NCBI GenBank assembly: GCA_945947915.1
Contig: CAMEZQ010000014.1
Span: 1 to 45,295, forward strand
Reading direction: 5' to 3'
DNA length: 45,295 nucleotides
Origin: an uncultured Clostridia bacterium
GTDB lineage: Bacteria; Bacillota; Clostridia; Oscillospirales; Butyricicoccaceae
Shown: one piece after another, positions 32,598-42,846 of the stretch
How the letters are laid out: each line of letters opens with the position of its first letter
Numbering within the stretch: position 1 is the stretch's first letter
Position numbers and translations under genes: made by a program
Notes under the pieces: model-generated
Database searches by the model: none
What the model was told of the DNA's origin: nothing
What the model saw: only the letters and a program-made list of their open reading frames with translations

Positions 32598-33286
32598 TTT
32601 TGCACCGCCTTTGTTTTTTTATTGAGTTTATACCACTGGAATAACAATGTCAGCGCCAGGACCACCAGCTGCAGCGGCACGGTCATCACCGTGACCGACA
32701 GTGTAAAGGCCGTTTGTCCTTCAAAATCCGGCCAGAGGCGCACATCCTGTTTTCGAATGCGGAACACACGCCGGAGCTGCGGCATGACCGCCCCCATAAA
32801 GCTGCAGGCGCCGCCATACATCAAAGCCGTCTTTGCCGCATCATCGGCGTGCAGCCGGGCGCAGAGCTGAAACTGCGGAACGTAAAATGCCCGCAGGACT
32901 CTCCGAACCGCCTGGGCCGCAAACCCCAGCAGCCGGCAGATCCGTTCAAACGTCAGATCCTCGACAAAGCTCTTTTTTTTCGGCTTGTCCGCAGGCTCTG
33001 CCGCTTTTTCGGACTCGTCCGGCTGCCGGCTTGCCGAAGGGCCGGAAACCTCCTGCCGGGCCGCCGGCTGTTCCGTCTTGTCCGCAGCCGTCGTTTCCGC
33101 AGACCCTTTCGCTTTTCCCGCCGTCTTTTTCCGACGGAAAGGAAAGACCCGGAAATAGATCCCAAAGACCCGCGCGTCCGCGGATAAACTGTGATCGGAA
33201 GCCTTGATGCGGACACCGATGGGACAAAGCAGCAGAAGAAGCAGCAGCCCAAGCAGCACCAACAGGCATATGCCCAGCCATTTCAC
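32594..33286 (-). CDS. DUF2953 membrane protein
   Basis: A 230-residue protein with an N-terminal membrane span (GICLLVLLGLLLLLLLCPIGV), a DUF2953-type domain, a long charged Lys/Glu/Ala-rich linker (about 52-105), then the conserved C-terminal part (RICRLLGFAAQAVRRVLRAF, TALMYGGACSFMGAVMPQL) and a final hydrophobic helix. DUF2953 genes are regularly found directly upstream of gerW/ytfJ in clostridia, which suggests a sporulation role; no biochemical function is known. It overlaps scpB and gerW by four bases each. Confidence 0.88.
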   Translation of the reverse strand: MKWLGICLLVLLGLLLLLLLCPIGVRIKASDHSLSADARVFGIYFRVFPFRRKKTAGKAKGSAETTAADKTEQPAARQEVSGPSASRQPDESEKAAEPADKPKKKSFVEDLTFERICRLLGFAAQAVRRVLRAFYVPQFQLCARLHADDAAKTALMYGGACSFMGAVMPQLRRVFRIRKQDVRLWPDFEGQTAFTLSVTVMTVPLQLVVLALTLLFQWYKLNKKTKAVQK

Positions 33287-33873
33287 GCCGTTTCTCCCGC
33301 CTTCCCTGTTTCTTCCGTATCCAATTCCATCGTCAGCTGCTCGGCGCCGTGCTCGACCTCAAACCCCTCGATATAGGGAAGCTGTTCCAGATCGGAAAGG
33401 CCGAAGGCCCGCAGAAATTTTTCCGTTGTCGCGTAAAGATTCGGCCGTCCCGGCACATCCAGCCGCCCGCAGCTGGAAATCAGGCCCTTATCTGCCAGAG
33501 AAGACACGGTATGCCCGCTGTCCACCCCGCGCACCCGGTCGATATAGGCACGGGTGACCGGCTGCTTATAGGCGACGATGGCCAGCACCTCGAGCGCCGA
33601 CTGCGACAGCGCCGGCGGCCGGCCCGATTCCAGCACTTTGCGCACATAGCAGGCATAGTCCGCCCGCGACACCAGCTGATACCGGTCATCCAGGCGCACA
33701 AGCCGTATCCCGCGGCGTTCGTAATCATACCGATCGTCCAGCGCCGCGACACAGGCCTCCAGCTCTTCCCTGCCGATCTCCAATACCTCGCAGAGCCTGG
33801 AGGCCGGTACGGAATCCCCGGCGGCAAAAAGCACGGCTTCCAGCGCGCAGACTTTATCGTTGTCCTTCTCCAT
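33283..33873 (-). CDS. scpB: Segregation and condensation protein B
   Basis: A 196-residue ScpB, the winged-helix dimer that joins ScpA and SMC in the condensin-like complex. It shows two winged-helix units: ALEAVLFAAGDSVPASRLCEVL at the N-terminus and SQSALEVLAIVAYKQPVTRAYIDRVRGVDSG in the second, with a DVPGRPNLYATTEKFL wing. I chose ATG 33873, six bases behind GGGAG; two upstream in-frame starts lie on or before this ribosome site. It overlaps scpA by 20 bases. Confidence 0.93.
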   Translation of the reverse strand: MEKDNDKVCALEAVLFAAGDSVPASRLCEVLEIGREELEACVAALDDRYDYERRGIRLVRLDDRYQLVSRADYACYVRKVLESGRPPALSQSALEVLAIVAYKQPVTRAYIDRVRGVDSGHTVSSLADKGLISSCGRLDVPGRPNLYATTEKFLRAFGLSDLEQLPYIEGFEVEHGAEQLTMELDTEETGKAGETA

Positions 33874-34591
33874 CTTCATCTCCCGCCAGCACAAGGGTGT
33901 ATTGATCGTCTTTCGTCTCGATACAAAGCTTCCGCGTCCTGGAAAGCTCCAATACGGCCAGGAAAACAGCTACGATCTCCGAGCGGTCTCTCGACTCCAA
34001 CACGAGCCGGTCAAAGTCCAGCCGCCTGCAGGTCCGAAAACGCTGCAGCAGATCGGTGATCTTCTCTTCCACCGTAACGCCGGGGCCGCTGAGGACACCG
34101 TCGAAGGCTTCTTTGGGCGGCGGCAGCCGGCGTCCGGCCCGCTCCAGAACGGCGCACACGGCACGGCGCAGCTGTTCGGCTGTATGCCGGTACTGCACAT
34201 CGTCCGCTTCGGAGCCGGTTTCTCTGCTCCGGGTGAATACGTCGCGCCCTAAGGCATACCGGTCGAGCAGCATCCCTCCGGCCTGTTTGACCCGCTGATA
34301 ATCCAGCAGTGTTTCGATCAGCTCGGTGCGGGGATCCTCCGCCGCTTCTTCCGCGTAAACCGGCAGCAGCATCCGCGATTTGATATAGATCAGCTGCGCC
34401 GCCATGGCAATAAACTCCCCGGTCACTTCGATATCCAGCGCACGCATGCGGTCGAGATAGTCCAGATACTGCTCAAGGATCTCGGCAATGGGGATATCCC
34501 GTATATCGATCCTGTTTTTGGACAGCAGATGCAGCAGCAGGTCCAGCGGGCCTTCAAAGCGCTCCAGATGAAACGTAACGGGCTTCTGCAT
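33854..34591 (-). CDS. scpA: Segregation and condensation protein A
   Basis: A 245-residue ScpA kleisin bridging SMC heads. The N-terminal FEGPLDLLLHLLSKNRIDIRDIPIAEI is diagnostic; YLDYLDRM, LEVTGEFIAMAAQLIYIKSRMLLP-type sequence follows, and the C-terminal winged helix (SEIVAVFLAVLELSRTRKL) should contact the SMC head. ATG 34591 overlaps the site-2 protease stop by one base (TGATG). Confidence 0.95.
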   Translation of the reverse strand: MQKPVTFHLERFEGPLDLLLHLLSKNRIDIRDIPIAEILEQYLDYLDRMRALDIEVTGEFIAMAAQLIYIKSRMLLPVYAEEAAEDPRTELIETLLDYQRVKQAGGMLLDRYALGRDVFTRSRETGSEADDVQYRHTAEQLRRAVCAVLERAGRRLPPPKEAFDGVLSGPGVTVEEKITDLLQRFRTCRRLDFDRLVLESRDRSEIVAVFLAVLELSRTRKLCIETKDDQYTLVLAGDEDGEGQR

Positions 34592-35238
34592 CAGGCGAGA
34601 CCCACAAAAACGCAGATGCGGATGGCCAGGTCAATGGCTTCATTCAGAAGGAACCGCTGGCCGGCGCCGATCATGCCATCCAGCAGACCGAACCACAGGC
34701 AGAGCAGCAAAGCCAGCCGGATATAGCCGTCGTACCGATAGAACCAGTTGATGATCCGGCCGGGCAGGAATAAGAACAATACTTTGGAGCCGTCCAGCGG
34801 CGGCACGGGCAGCAGATTAAAAAACCCCAGGCCGATGCTCAGGCTGCCCAATACGCTGAAAAACTGGCCCAGCGCCAAAAGCAAACGTCCCGGCTGGGCA
34901 AACACGATCGCGACATAAATAAAAATCGAAACGGCACCCAGGACAAAATTGCACAGCGGACCGGCTGCAGCCGTCAGCGCCATGCCCACCCGCCGGTTTT
35001 TGAAATAGTAAGGATTGACCGGCACGGGCCTGGCCCAGCCAAATCCGAAAAAGATCATGCACAAAAGACCCAGCGGGTCAATATGTGAAATGGGATTAAA
35101 GCTCAGCCGGCCTTCGCTTTTGGCCGTGCGGTCCCCCAGCAGATAGGCGGCGCCGGCGTGGCTCATCTCGTGAAACGAAATGGCGATCAGCGCCGCCGGG
35201 ATCACTGTCAGATAGTATTGCAGATCCTTCAAGGGCAT
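34591..35238 (-). CDS. Site-2 protease family (M50) membrane metalloprotease
   Basis: A 215-residue polytopic membrane protein of the YwhC-like M50 group. The zinc motif HEMSH (residues 22-27, ISFHEMSHA) and the second ligand region LLPVPPLDGSKVLF with its Asp are visible, plus RLSFNPISHIDPLG. Such short S2P-like proteases lack a PDZ domain. Adjacency to scpA-scpB is very common in Bacillota. Substrate unknown. ATG 35238 follows GGGAGG. Confidence 0.92.
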   Translation of the reverse strand: MPLKDLQYYLTVIPAALIAISFHEMSHAGAAYLLGDRTAKSEGRLSFNPISHIDPLGLLCMIFFGFGWARPVPVNPYYFKNRRVGMALTAAAGPLCNFVLGAVSIFIYVAIVFAQPGRLLLALGQFFSVLGSLSIGLGFFNLLPVPPLDGSKVLFLFLPGRIINWFYRYDGYIRLALLLCLWFGLLDGMIGAGQRFLLNEAIDLAIRICVFVGLA

Positions 35239-35256
35239 ATTCCTCCCGGTCCCGGC

Positions 35257-35841
35257 TTAAAATACCGACAGCATATCGCCGATCAGCGCGTCGCGGCCCT
35301 CACCCTTTTCCGCCGAAAAGGGGATCAGCGGCGTCTGGTCGGTCAGCTGCAGCGTCTCCCGGATCAGATCGATGGCCGGCTGGACCTGCGATTTTTTGAG
35401 CTTGTCCAGCTTATTGGCCACAATGGTCATGGGCAGCCCGGCAGCGCGCACCCATTCGACCATCATCTGGTCGTCCGCCGTGGGCTTATGCCGGATGTCC
35501 ACGATCACGTATATCCGCGAGATCTTATCCATATCTTCGGCAAAATACTGGTCGATCAGCGCGGAATACCGGGCCCGCTCTTCCTTGGAAGTTTTGGAAT
35601 AGCCGTAACCGGGCAGGTCGACGATCCACGCCTTATCTTCCACACTGAACAGATTGACAAACACCGTCTTGCCGGGCATGGAGCTGACCTTGGCAAACCC
35701 CTTTTTGCCGACAATGCAGTTGATGGTCGACGATTTTCCCACGTTGGAACGGCCGGCAAAAACGAACCGCTTCTGTTCACCCCTGGGGAAATCGGCGGGC
35801 GAAGCCGCCGAACGCACGAAAACTGTTTTGTTGAAATTCAT
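35257..35841 (-). CDS. ysxC: Ribosome biogenesis GTP-binding protein YsxC/EngB
   Basis: A 194-residue TRAFAC-class GTPase needed for 50S assembly. G1 FAGRSNVGKSST (about 28-39), G2 region MPGKTVFVNLF, G3 VDLPGYGYS, G4 ANKLDKLKKSQ and G5 FSAEKGEG. It lies 21 bp behind lon, the conserved lon-ysxC order of Bacillota. Confidence 0.97.
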   Translation of the reverse strand: MNFNKTVFVRSAASPADFPRGEQKRFVFAGRSNVGKSSTINCIVGKKGFAKVSSMPGKTVFVNLFSVEDKAWIVDLPGYGYSKTSKEERARYSALIDQYFAEDMDKISRIYVIVDIRHKPTADDQMMVEWVRAAGLPMTIVANKLDKLKKSQVQPAIDLIRETLQLTDQTPLIPFSAEKGEGRDALIGDMLSVF

Positions 35842-35862
35842 ATGACTCCTGTACAGCGGCGC

Positions 35863-38289
35863 TTATTTGCGCACGCCTGTCACCGTGGGCAGGGCCGACG
35901 GCACAACGACGCTGTATTCCTCTCTCTTTTCGGCCGACTGCTCCTCCACGGACATATAGGAAAAAACAGCGCGGATCACGTCATCCATATGCTTGGCCGG
36001 AACGAACTCCAGCGTTTCCCGCACCTTGGCATCGATATCATCCAGATCCCGGACATTCTCTTCGGGAATAATGACCCGCTTGACGTCGGCCAGATAGGCG
36101 GCCATCGTCTTTTCCTTCAGACCGCCGATGGGCAGCACACGGCCGGTGATGGTCACCTCGCCGGTCATGGCGATGCTGCGGCTGACCCGCTTGCCGGTCA
36201 GCGCGGAGATCAGCGCCGTCGAAATGGTAATACCGGCTGAGGGGCCGTCTTTGGGCACGGCGCCTTCGGGGAAATGGATATGTATATCCCTGTTTTTATA
36301 GAATTCTTTATCGATGCCCAGCGCCTCGCTGCGGCTGCGGATATAGGTGATGGCCGCGCGGACCGATTCCTTCATCACGTCGCCCAGATTGCCGGTCACT
36401 TCGATCTTGCCGGTACCCTCCACGGCGATGGCCTCGACCTCCAGGATCTCGCCGCCGACGCTGGTCCAAGCCAGACCGTTGACAACGCCGCAGTCGTTCT
36501 CCCCCGCCATGCTCTTTTTCTTGAACCGGGCGTTGCCCAGATACTTGCTCATGTTCTCCGGCGTCACACGCAGAGATTTTTTGCCGGTTTCCAGCATATG
36601 GCGGGCCGTCTTGCGGCAAAGCTTGGCCAGCTCACGCTCCAGCGAGCGCACGCCGGCTTCCCGTGTATACCCGTCGATGATGGCGTGCATGGTTTTTTCC
36701 GGAACGATCAGATTGCTGCCCTTGAGGCCGTTGGCCTTGAGCTGCTTGGGCAGCAGATGCTCTTTCGCGATATGCATCTTTTCCTCGGCCGTATAACCGG
36801 AGAGCTCAATGATCTCCATACGGTCGTACAGCGGGCCGGGAATGCTCTCCGCGTCGTTGGCCGTGCAGATAAAAAGCACGTCGCTCAGGTCAAAGGGCAC
36901 GTCGATATAATGATCGACAAAAGCACTGTTCTGCTCGGTATCAAAAACTTCCAGCAGCGCCGAAGAGGGGTCGCCCTTGTAATCGGCCGCCAGCTTGTCG
37001 ATCTCGTCGATGAGGATCAGCGGATTGCGGCTGCCCGCCTGCTTGACCGCATTGATGATGCGCCCGGGCATCGAGCCGATATATGTGCGCCGGTGGCCGC
37101 GGATATCGGCTTCATCCCGCACGCCGCCCAGGGAAATGCGTGCATAGCTGCGGCCCAGGGCGCGGGCGATGGATCTGGCGATGGACGTTTTGCCGACACC
37201 CGGAGGACCGACCAGGCAGATGATCTGCCCTTTCACGCTGCCGGTCAGGGTCTTCACGGCGAAAAACTCCAGGATGCGTTCCTTGACCTTCTGCAGGCCA
37301 TAATGGTCAGCCTCCAGAATACGGGCCGCCTTTGCGATATCACCGTTCTCTTCGGTCACCGTGTGCCAGGGCAGCTCCAAAACGGTATCCAGATAGGTGC
37401 GCACAACACCGCTTTCCGGTGTGCTCGACTGCATTTTCGCCAGCCGGGAAGCCTCCTTGAGCAGCTTTTCCTCCGTCTCAGCCGGCAGCTTGAGGTCTGT
37501 GATCCGGTCAGCGTATTTCTTCGACTCCGAAACCATATCCTCGGCTTCGCCCAGTTCCTCGTTGATGACCCGGATCTGTTCCCGCAGGTAGTATTCCCGC
37601 TGGTTCTTATCCATCTGCTGCTTGACTTTGTTCTGGATCTCCTGCTCGAGGGCCAATACGTCGATCTCATCGGTGAGGATCCGGATCAGCAGCATGCAGC
37701 GGCGGCGGGGATCGGTCTCTTCCAGCACCCGCTGCTTATCTGTATGCTGAATAAAAATATTCTGCGCGATGAAATCCGATACATACGCCAGATCGTTGTT
37801 GTCCAGCACCTTTGAAACGATATCGCTGCCCATTTTCGGCGCTAGATCCACATATTCCAGGAAAAGATCCCGCAGGGTGCGCAGCGTGGCCTGGTCCCGC
37901 CGCAGCGTGGCCGCATGCGGCTCGGCCTCGATCTTATATGCGTCACAGCGCAGGTATTCTTTATCGGAAAGGGGCGTATAGACGATGGCGCGCGCCTCTC
38001 CCTCGGCCAACACACGCAGGGTGCCGCCGGGCATGCGGAGGACCTGCTTGATCCGGGCGATGGTGCCCATCTGATATATATCGTTAAACGTGGGATTCTC
38101 GACGGAAATCTCTTTTTGAGAAACGAGAAAAATCTTCTGGTCGGCGGACATGGCTTTGTTGAGCGCATTGATGGAAATCTCTCTGCCGACGTCAAAATGA
38201 AAGACAGTATTGGGGAACACCGTGATCCCAACCAAGGCCATGGTCGGTATATTATGGATGATCATTCTGCTGTCAAATTCTTTGGCCAT
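35863..38289 (-). CDS. lon: ATP-dependent protease La
   Basis: An 808-residue Lon protease: N-terminal substrate domain (about 10-205), a coiled region, the AAA+ module with Walker [13 protein letters not shown] (near 358) and Walker [12 protein letters not shown], and the C-terminal Ser-Lys protease with [10 protein letters not shown] (Ser near 683) and the Lys within [14 protein letters not shown]...[10 protein letters not shown]. It degrades misfolded and regulatory proteins. It begins [10 protein letters not shown] after GGAGG and has a promoter 30 bp upstream. I see no CtsR or HrcA operator there. Confidence 0.97.
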   Translation of the reverse strand: MAKEFDSRMIIHNIPTMALVGITVFPNTVFHFDVGREISINALNKAMSADQKIFLVSQKEISVENPTFNDIYQMGTIARIKQVLRMPGGTLRVLAEGEARAIVYTPLSDKEYLRCDAYKIEAEPHAATLRRDQATLRTLRDLFLEYVDLAPKMGSDIVSKVLDNNDLAYVSDFIAQNIFIQHTDKQRVLEETDPRRRCMLLIRILTDEIDVLALEQEIQNKVKQQMDKNQREYYLREQIRVINEELGEAEDMVSESKKYADRITDLKLPAETEEKLLKEASRLAKMQSSTPESGVVRTYLDTVLELPWHTVTEENGDIAKAARILEADHYGLQKVKERILEFFAVKTLTGSVKGQIICLVGPPGVGKTSIARSIARALGRSYARISLGGVRDEADIRGHRRTYIGSMPGRIINAVKQAGSRNPLILIDEIDKLAADYKGDPSSALLEVFDTEQNSAFVDHYIDVPFDLSDVLFICTANDAESIPGPLYDRMEIIELSGYTAEEKMHIAKEHLLPKQLKANGLKGSNLIVPEKTMHAIIDGYTREAGVRSLERELAKLCRKTARHMLETGKKSLRVTPENMSKYLGNARFKKKSMAGENDCGVVNGLAWTSVGGEILEVEAIAVEGTGKIEVTGNLGDVMKESVRAAITYIRSRSEALGIDKEFYKNRDIHIHFPEGAVPKDGPSAGITISTALISALTGKRVSRSIAMTGEVTITGRVLPIGGLKEKTMAAYLADVKRVIIPEENVRDLDDIDAKVRETLEFVPAKHMDDVIRAVFSYMSVEEQSAEKREEYSVVVPSALPTVTGVRK

Positions 38290-38315
38290 TTAATACTCCT
38301 CCATTCTAAGGATTC

Positions 38316-38344
38316 AGTATAGCATATCCTACAAATTTATTCAA
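38316..38344 (-). promoter_or_regulatory. Promoter of lon
   Basis: TTGAAT (38339-38344) and TATACT (38316-38321) on the minus strand, 17 bp apart. It is the only clear promoter ahead of the 14-gene run ending at 24972. Confidence 0.75.
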
Positions 38345-38404
38345 GCCGCGCCGGCTCTTTTGGCTGCAGATCCAAGAAAATTCAAAAATTATATGCAATT
38401 ATAT

Positions 38405-38438
38405 GCAAAAAAGCAGGACACAGCAAGCTGTGTCCTGC
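38405..38438 (-). terminator. Terminator after clpX
   Basis: GCAGGACACAGC / GCTGTGTCCTGC with a tiny loop and a TTTTTT tail in the minus direction. It divides the tig-clpP-clpX cluster from the lon unit. Confidence 0.92.
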
Positions 38439-38459
38439 GAAAAATTTTGGTCCTCCGCT

Positions 38460-39698
38460 TTATTCGCGGATCAGTGTGGGCGCGCCCGTACCGTCGACGG
38501 CCGCTTTGGTAATGATCACCTTGCGGATGGACGGATCGGAAGGCACGTCGAACATCAGCTGAGTCAGCAGTCCCTCCATGACCGAACGCAGGCCGCGGGC
38601 GCCGGTGTTGCGCTCGATGGTCTTTGCGGCAATGGCCTTGAGGGCATCCTCTTCAAACTCCAGATCGACGTTGTCCAGGCGGAACAGGTGCTGATACTGT
38701 TTGGTAAGCGCATTCTTGGGCTTGACCAGAATATCCAGCATCGCCTGCTCGTCAAGGCTGTCCAGCGTGACCAGGATGGGCAGACGGCCGACCAATTCGG
38801 GAATGATGCCGAATTTGAGCACATCGTGATGCTCGACCTGCCGGAGCAGCTGATCGGGGCGGCTCTCCTTTTTGGAATGCAGCTCGGCGCCAAACCCGAT
38901 CCCCTGCTTGCCTGTGCGCTTCTCAACGACCTTTTCAATGCCGTCAAAAGCGCCGCCGCAGATAAAGAGGATATTGCTGGTATCGATCTGAATAAACTCC
39001 TGATGGGGGTGCTTGCGTCCGCCCTGGGGCGGTACGTTGGCCACTGTACCTTCCAGGATCTTGAGCAGCGCCTGCTGCACGCCTTCTCCCGAAACATCGC
39101 GGGTGATGGAAGGATTCTCGCTCTTGCGGGCGATCTTGTCCAGTTCGTCAATATAGATGATGCCGCGCTCGGCCAGCTCGACATCGTAATCGGCCGCCTG
39201 GATCAGACGCAGCAGAATGTTTTCAACATCCTCACCCACATAACCGGCTTCGGTCAGTGTTGTGGCGTCGGCAATGGCAAAGGGCACTTTCAGATTCTTG
39301 GCCAGCGTCTGCGCCAGATAGGTTTTGCCGCTGCCCGTCGGACCGATCATCAGAATATTGCTCTTCTGCAGCTCCGCGCCTCCGTCGCTCTTTTCCCTGC
39401 TGCGGATGCGCTTGTAGTGGTTATAGACCGCCACCGACAGCGCAACTTTGGCCCTGTCCTGCCCGATGATATACTGATCCAGACCTTCCTTGATCTCCGC
39501 CGGGGTGGGCAGATGGTCTCCCAGTGTAAAGCTGCCGGAAATCTCCTGCTCCTCATCCTCGTCGTCGATCAGTTCGGAACAGATCTCCACGCACTCGTTG
39601 CAGATATAGACCCCGTTTCCGGCGATCAGCCTTTTGACCTCCGACTGTGACCGCCCACAGAAGCTGCAGCGCAGCTCTTTCTTATCATTTGAAGCCAT
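38460..39698 (-). CDS. clpX: ATP-dependent Clp protease ATP-binding subunit ClpX
   Basis: A 412-residue AAA+ unfoldase. The N-terminal zinc-binding domain has [11 protein letters not shown]...YICNEC (four Cys). Walker A is [12 protein letters not shown] (near 118), Walker [12 protein letters not shown], and the ClpP-contacting IGF-like loop appears as GIGFGAEL. Sensor and C-terminal domains are complete. It hands unfolded substrates to ClpP, encoded immediately upstream with an 18-bp gap. Confidence 0.98.
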   Translation of the reverse strand: MASNDKKELRCSFCGRSQSEVKRLIAGNGVYICNECVEICSELIDDEDEEQEISGSFTLGDHLPTPAEIKEGLDQYIIGQDRAKVALSVAVYNHYKRIRSREKSDGGAELQKSNILMIGPTGSGKTYLAQTLAKNLKVPFAIADATTLTEAGYVGEDVENILLRLIQAADYDVELAERGIIYIDELDKIARKSENPSITRDVSGEGVQQALLKILEGTVANVPPQGGRKHPHQEFIQIDTSNILFICGGAFDGIEKVVEKRTGKQGIGFGAELHSKKESRPDQLLRQVEHHDVLKFGIIPELVGRLPILVTLDSLDEQAMLDILVKPKNALTKQYQHLFRLDNVDLEFEEDALKAIAAKTIERNTGARGLRSVMEGLLTQLMFDVPSDPSIRKVIITKAAVDGTGAPTLIRE

Positions 39699-39716
39699 TT
39701 CTCTATCCTGTTTCTT

Positions 39717-40298
39717 TTATCTCTTTTCGATGACCTGATCGATCAGACCGTACTCCAGCGCTTCCTGTGCCGTCATAAAATTATCGCGTTCACAGTCGGC
39801 CGTCACGACCTCCACCGGCTTGCCGGTGTTGTTGGCAAGGATCTGATTGAGCCGGCCCTTGATGATCTCCAGACGCTTCAGGTGAATGGCCATATCGGTG
39901 ATCTGGCCCTGGGTGCCGGCCGAAGGCTGATGGATCATGATCTCAGCGTTAGGCAGCGCCATGCGCTTGCCCTTGGCGCCGGCCGCCAGCAGAAAGGCGC
40001 CCATGCTGGCCGCCATGCCGACGCAGATGGTCGAAACGTCACACTTGATATACTGCATGGTATCGTAAATGGCCATGCCAGCCGTGACCGAACCGCCGGG
40101 GCTGTTGATATAAAACTGGATATCCTTGTCGGGGTCCTGCGCTTCCAGATACAGCAGCTGGGCAACGACCAGACTGGCGGTCTGATCGTTGACCTCTTCC
40201 GACAAAATGATCACGCGGTCATTGAGCAGCCGGGAATAAATATCGTACGAACGCTCTCCGCGGTTGGTCTGCTCGACGACCATAGGAATATAAGGCAT
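39717..40298 (-). CDS. clpP: ATP-dependent Clp protease proteolytic subunit
   Basis: A 193-residue ClpP. The catalytic Ser lies in [14 protein letters not shown] (near 97), the His in IMIHQPSAG (near 122) and the Asp in the C-terminal [18 protein letters not shown]. It begins [25 protein letters not shown], the usual start. AAAGGAG precedes ATG 40298. Gene order tig-clpP-clpX is the classical one. Confidence 0.98.
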   Translation of the reverse strand: MPYIPMVVEQTNRGERSYDIYSRLLNDRVIILSEEVNDQTASLVVAQLLYLEAQDPDKDIQFYINSPGGSVTAGMAIYDTMQYIKCDVSTICVGMAASMGAFLLAAGAKGKRMALPNAEIMIHQPSAGTQGQITDMAIHLKRLEIIKGRLNQILANNTGKPVEVVTADCERDNFMTAQEALEYGLIDQVIEKR

Positions 40299-40355
40299 TG
40301 TAAACGCTCCTTTCTCAGGGTCCTGGAACTTGTGCCGGAGTCACATAAGTATATA

Positions 40356-41744
40356 TTACTCGTTCTCTTCGGTCTTTTCTGTCGAAGTTTCTTCAGCGGC
40401 GGCAGCTTCTTCCGCAGTGTCCTTCTTAGCCGCCTTCTTGGTGGTCTTGCGGGCCTTCTTGGGCTTGACAGCCTTGGCGTTGGCCTTGACGAACTCCGAA
40501 GCCTTCTGCACCAGCAGGTCGCTCTTGACGGCCACGGGCATCAGCAGCTCCTTGACCTTCTCCAGCGGCATATTGTAATTCTTGGCCATTTCGGCGAACT
40601 CGGCCTCCAGGTCCTCATCGGTGACCTCCAGGCCCTCCAGACGAGCCACAGCCTCCAGCGCCAGACGGACCTTGATGCGCTGCTCTGCCTGCATGCGGAA
40701 CAGGTTGCGGAAGGAGCTCTCCTCCATATCGTTCATCTGCAGATAGGACTTAAAATCGATGCCCTGCATCTGCATATTATAGCTGAATTCGTTGACGATC
40801 TGATCCAGCTCGGCCTCGACCATGACTTCGGGAACTTCGCCCTCGAGGTTCTCGGTCAGCTTGTTCATCAGAGCTTCCTCATAGGCCTTCTCGGCGCTCT
40901 GCTCGGCCATCGACTGCATCTTGGCCTTCAGATCGGCGCGATACTCGTCCAGCGTATCGAACTCGGAAACATCCTTGGCGAACTCATCGTCCAGCTCGGG
41001 CAGCTGGATCTCGTGGACCTCGTGGATCTTGCACTTGAAGACAGCGGGCTTGCCGGCCAGGCTGGGCTCCTGATACTGCTCGGGGAAGGTGACATTGACC
41101 TCAAACTCCTCGCCGATCTCATGGCCGGCCACCTGCTCCTCAAAGCCGGGGATGAACATGCCGGAACCGAGCTGCAGCTCGTAGCCCTCGGCCTTGCCGC
41201 CCTCAAAAGCGACGCCATCCACAAAGCCTTCAAAGTCGAACTTGACGCTGTCGCCGGCCTGCGCCGCACGCTCGACAGAAACCTGGCGGGCGTTTCTCTG
41301 GGCCTGCTTGGTCAGCTCGGCCTCAACCTCGGCGTCGGTGACTTCAGCGGTAGCCTTTTCGGCCTCCAGGCCCTTGTAAGCCTTCAGGCCCAGCTCGGGC
41401 TTGACCATCACGGTGACCTTGAAGCGCATCTCGCCGTCTTCAAAGGCCAGCGATTCGGGATCGACCACGGGCTTGTCGATGGGCTGAATACCGGCTTCGC
41501 GCACGGCGGCCTCATAGGCCATGGGATAGCAATAGTTCATGGCGTCTTCGTAAAAGATCTCTACGCCATACAGCTTTTCGATCATCTTTCTGGGGGCTTT
41601 GCCCTTGCGGAAGCCCTGCACGTTGATTCTGGGAGCGATCTGCTTGTAGGCATACTGCATACCGGCTTCGAACTCGTCCTTTTCGACGGTGACCGAAAGC
41701 TCGACCAGGTTGTTTTCCTTTTTCTCGACATTTGTCAGTTTCAC
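40356..41744 (-). CDS. tig: Trigger factor
   Basis: A 462-residue ribosome-associated chaperone and prolyl isomerase. The N-terminal ribosome-binding domain holds the FRKGKAPRKMIEKLYG motif; the central FKBP-type domain spans about 150-240 (GDSVKFDFEGFVDGVAFEGG...QVAGHEIGEE); the C-terminal arms form the helical chaperone part. The extreme C-terminus is a low-complexity Lys/Ala then Glu/Thr-rich tail (KPKKARKTTKKAAKK), longer than in most family members. The start is GTG 41744 behind AAGGAGG. Confidence 0.97.
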   Translation of the reverse strand: MKLTNVEKKENNLVELSVTVEKDEFEAGMQYAYKQIAPRINVQGFRKGKAPRKMIEKLYGVEIFYEDAMNYCYPMAYEAAVREAGIQPIDKPVVDPESLAFEDGEMRFKVTVMVKPELGLKAYKGLEAEKATAEVTDAEVEAELTKQAQRNARQVSVERAAQAGDSVKFDFEGFVDGVAFEGGKAEGYELQLGSGMFIPGFEEQVAGHEIGEEFEVNVTFPEQYQEPSLAGKPAVFKCKIHEVHEIQLPELDDEFAKDVSEFDTLDEYRADLKAKMQSMAEQSAEKAYEEALMNKLTENLEGEVPEVMVEAELDQIVNEFSYNMQMQGIDFKSYLQMNDMEESSFRNLFRMQAEQRIKVRLALEAVARLEGLEVTDEDLEAEFAEMAKNYNMPLEKVKELLMPVAVKSDLLVQKASEFVKANAKAVKPKKARKTTKKAAKKDTAEEAAAAEETSTEKTEENE

Positions 41745-41775
41745 TTGGAAGTCCTCCTTAGGTATTTAAATCGCT

Positions 41776-42477
41776 TTATAATTTTATTATAACAGGCTTG
41801 AAGCCTATGTTATCGGCAGAGATGTTTTGATAAAGCACTCCGTCCCGCAGGCCGTTGAAGGCGCCGCGCAGACAGTCGCCGTGCAGGTGTCCGTAATAGC
41901 AGCGTGACACGCCGTAGTTCCTGAGCAACGCTGTGATGGGCGCGACCTCATTGTTTTTGAAGACCGGCGGATAATGCAGGAAACAGAAGATCTCGCCGTC
42001 GGGACTCTGGGCGCGGGCTGCCTTGAGGGAGGTTTCCAGACGCAGAAGCTCCCTCTTAAAGACCTTCTCATCGCCGGCCGAAACGTCCGACGGATCGAAA
42101 AACCAGCCCCGTGTGCCGCACAGCGCGGTATCCTTATAAAAAATACAATTATTATGCAAAAAAAGCAAGTCTTTTAATTGATTCTCATCAAAAAACCTGT
42201 TCATCTTGCTGACTGTGTCCCACCAATAGTCGTGATTGCCCTTGACCAGGACCTTTTTTCCGGGAAAAGAAGCCAGCAGCCGGAAGTCGGCCAGCGCCTC
42301 CCCGAGCGTCATACCCCAGGAAAGGTCGCCGCAGACGACCAGCATGTCCTCTTCCGCCAGACAGCTCAGGCCCCGAAGAAGCTTTTGCCGATAATTATCC
42401 CAGGCGCCGCCAAAAATATCCATCGGCTTATTGACGCTTTCCGACAAATGCAGATCGCCCATTGCATACAATGCCAT
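41776..42477 (-). CDS. Calcineurin-like metallophosphoesterase
   Basis: A 233-residue phosphoesterase with the full set of metal motifs: GDLHLS (D8, H10), GDLSWG, KGNHDYWW, then FLHYPPV and YGHLHGD. It belongs to the small cytoplasmic metallophosphoesterases of Bacillota; substrate unknown. ATG 42477 follows GAGGTG. It is the last gene of the run rplS...yraN before tig. Confidence 0.9.
   Translation of the reverse strand: MALYAMGDLHLSESVNKPMDIFGGAWDNYRQKLLRGLSCLAEEDMLVVCGDLSWGMTLGEALADFRLLASFPGKKVLVKGNHDYWWDTVSKMNRFFDENQLKDLLFLHNNCIFYKDTALCGTRGWFFDPSDVSAGDEKVFKRELLRLETSLKAARAQSPDGEIFCFLHYPPVFKNNEVAPITALLRNYGVSRCYYGHLHGDCLRGAFNGLRDGVLYQNISADNIGFKPVIIKL
41786..41791 (-). promoter_or_regulatory. 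-10-like element ahead of tig
   Basis: A perfect TATAAT on the minus strand in an AT-rich stretch that overlaps the last codons of the metallophosphoesterase gene. The -35 position reads GATAAC, which is poor, so the promoter is tentative. Confidence 0.4.
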
Positions 42478-42501
42478 TTTTTCACCTCTACGCCGGCATA
42501 G

Positions 42502-42846
42502 TCAGATAAACGCGTTTCTGATATGCCGGATGGTTTTGTCCTCGGTATATACCTCGATGATATCAAACCGAAACTGGCAGCGGCTCTGGTATTCCGTGAT
42601 CCAGGCGTCGGCAGTGGCGCGGATACGGCGCTGCTTTTCCGTGCCGACAGCCGTGCTGGCCGGCAGGTACCGGCCGCTCCGCCGAGTCTTGACCTCAACG
42701 AAAGCCACCGTATCCCCCTGCTGCGCGATCAGATCGATCTCCCCCACGGGGCCGCGGTAGCCGCTGGCCAGAATGGTATATCCTTTTTTGCGCAAAAAAC
42801 CGGCGGCGATCTCTTCGCCGTACCGCCCCACCAGTTTATCCCGCAT
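42502..42846 (-). CDS. yraN: YraN family (UPF0102) nuclease-fold protein
   Basis: A 114-residue protein with an endonuclease-like fold: [46 protein letters not shown] with the D..EVK catalytic-like residues, then the [18 protein letters not shown] segment and the C-terminal FRFDIIEV. The family is present next to rnhB in most bacteria, possibly in DNA repair; activity unproven. It overlaps rnhB by 11 bases. Confidence 0.92.
   Translation of the reverse strand: MRDKLVGRYGEEIAAGFLRKKGYTILASGYRGPVGEIDLIAQQGDTVAFVEVKTRRSGRYLPASTAVGTEKQRRIRATADAWITEYQSRCQFRFDIIEVYTEDKTIRHIRNAFI

Noticed and set aside
38290..38460. CtsR or HrcA heat-shock operators ahead of lon or behind clpX.
   Set aside because: No tandem GGTCAAA heptads or CIRCE inverted repeat could be found in these gaps or ahead of clpP.
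39882..41792. A 636-codon Leu-rich plus-strand open frame opposite tig and clpP.
   Set aside because: The Leu/Asp/His richness mirrors Glu/Lys-rich trigger factor read backwards; no ribosome site or motif.
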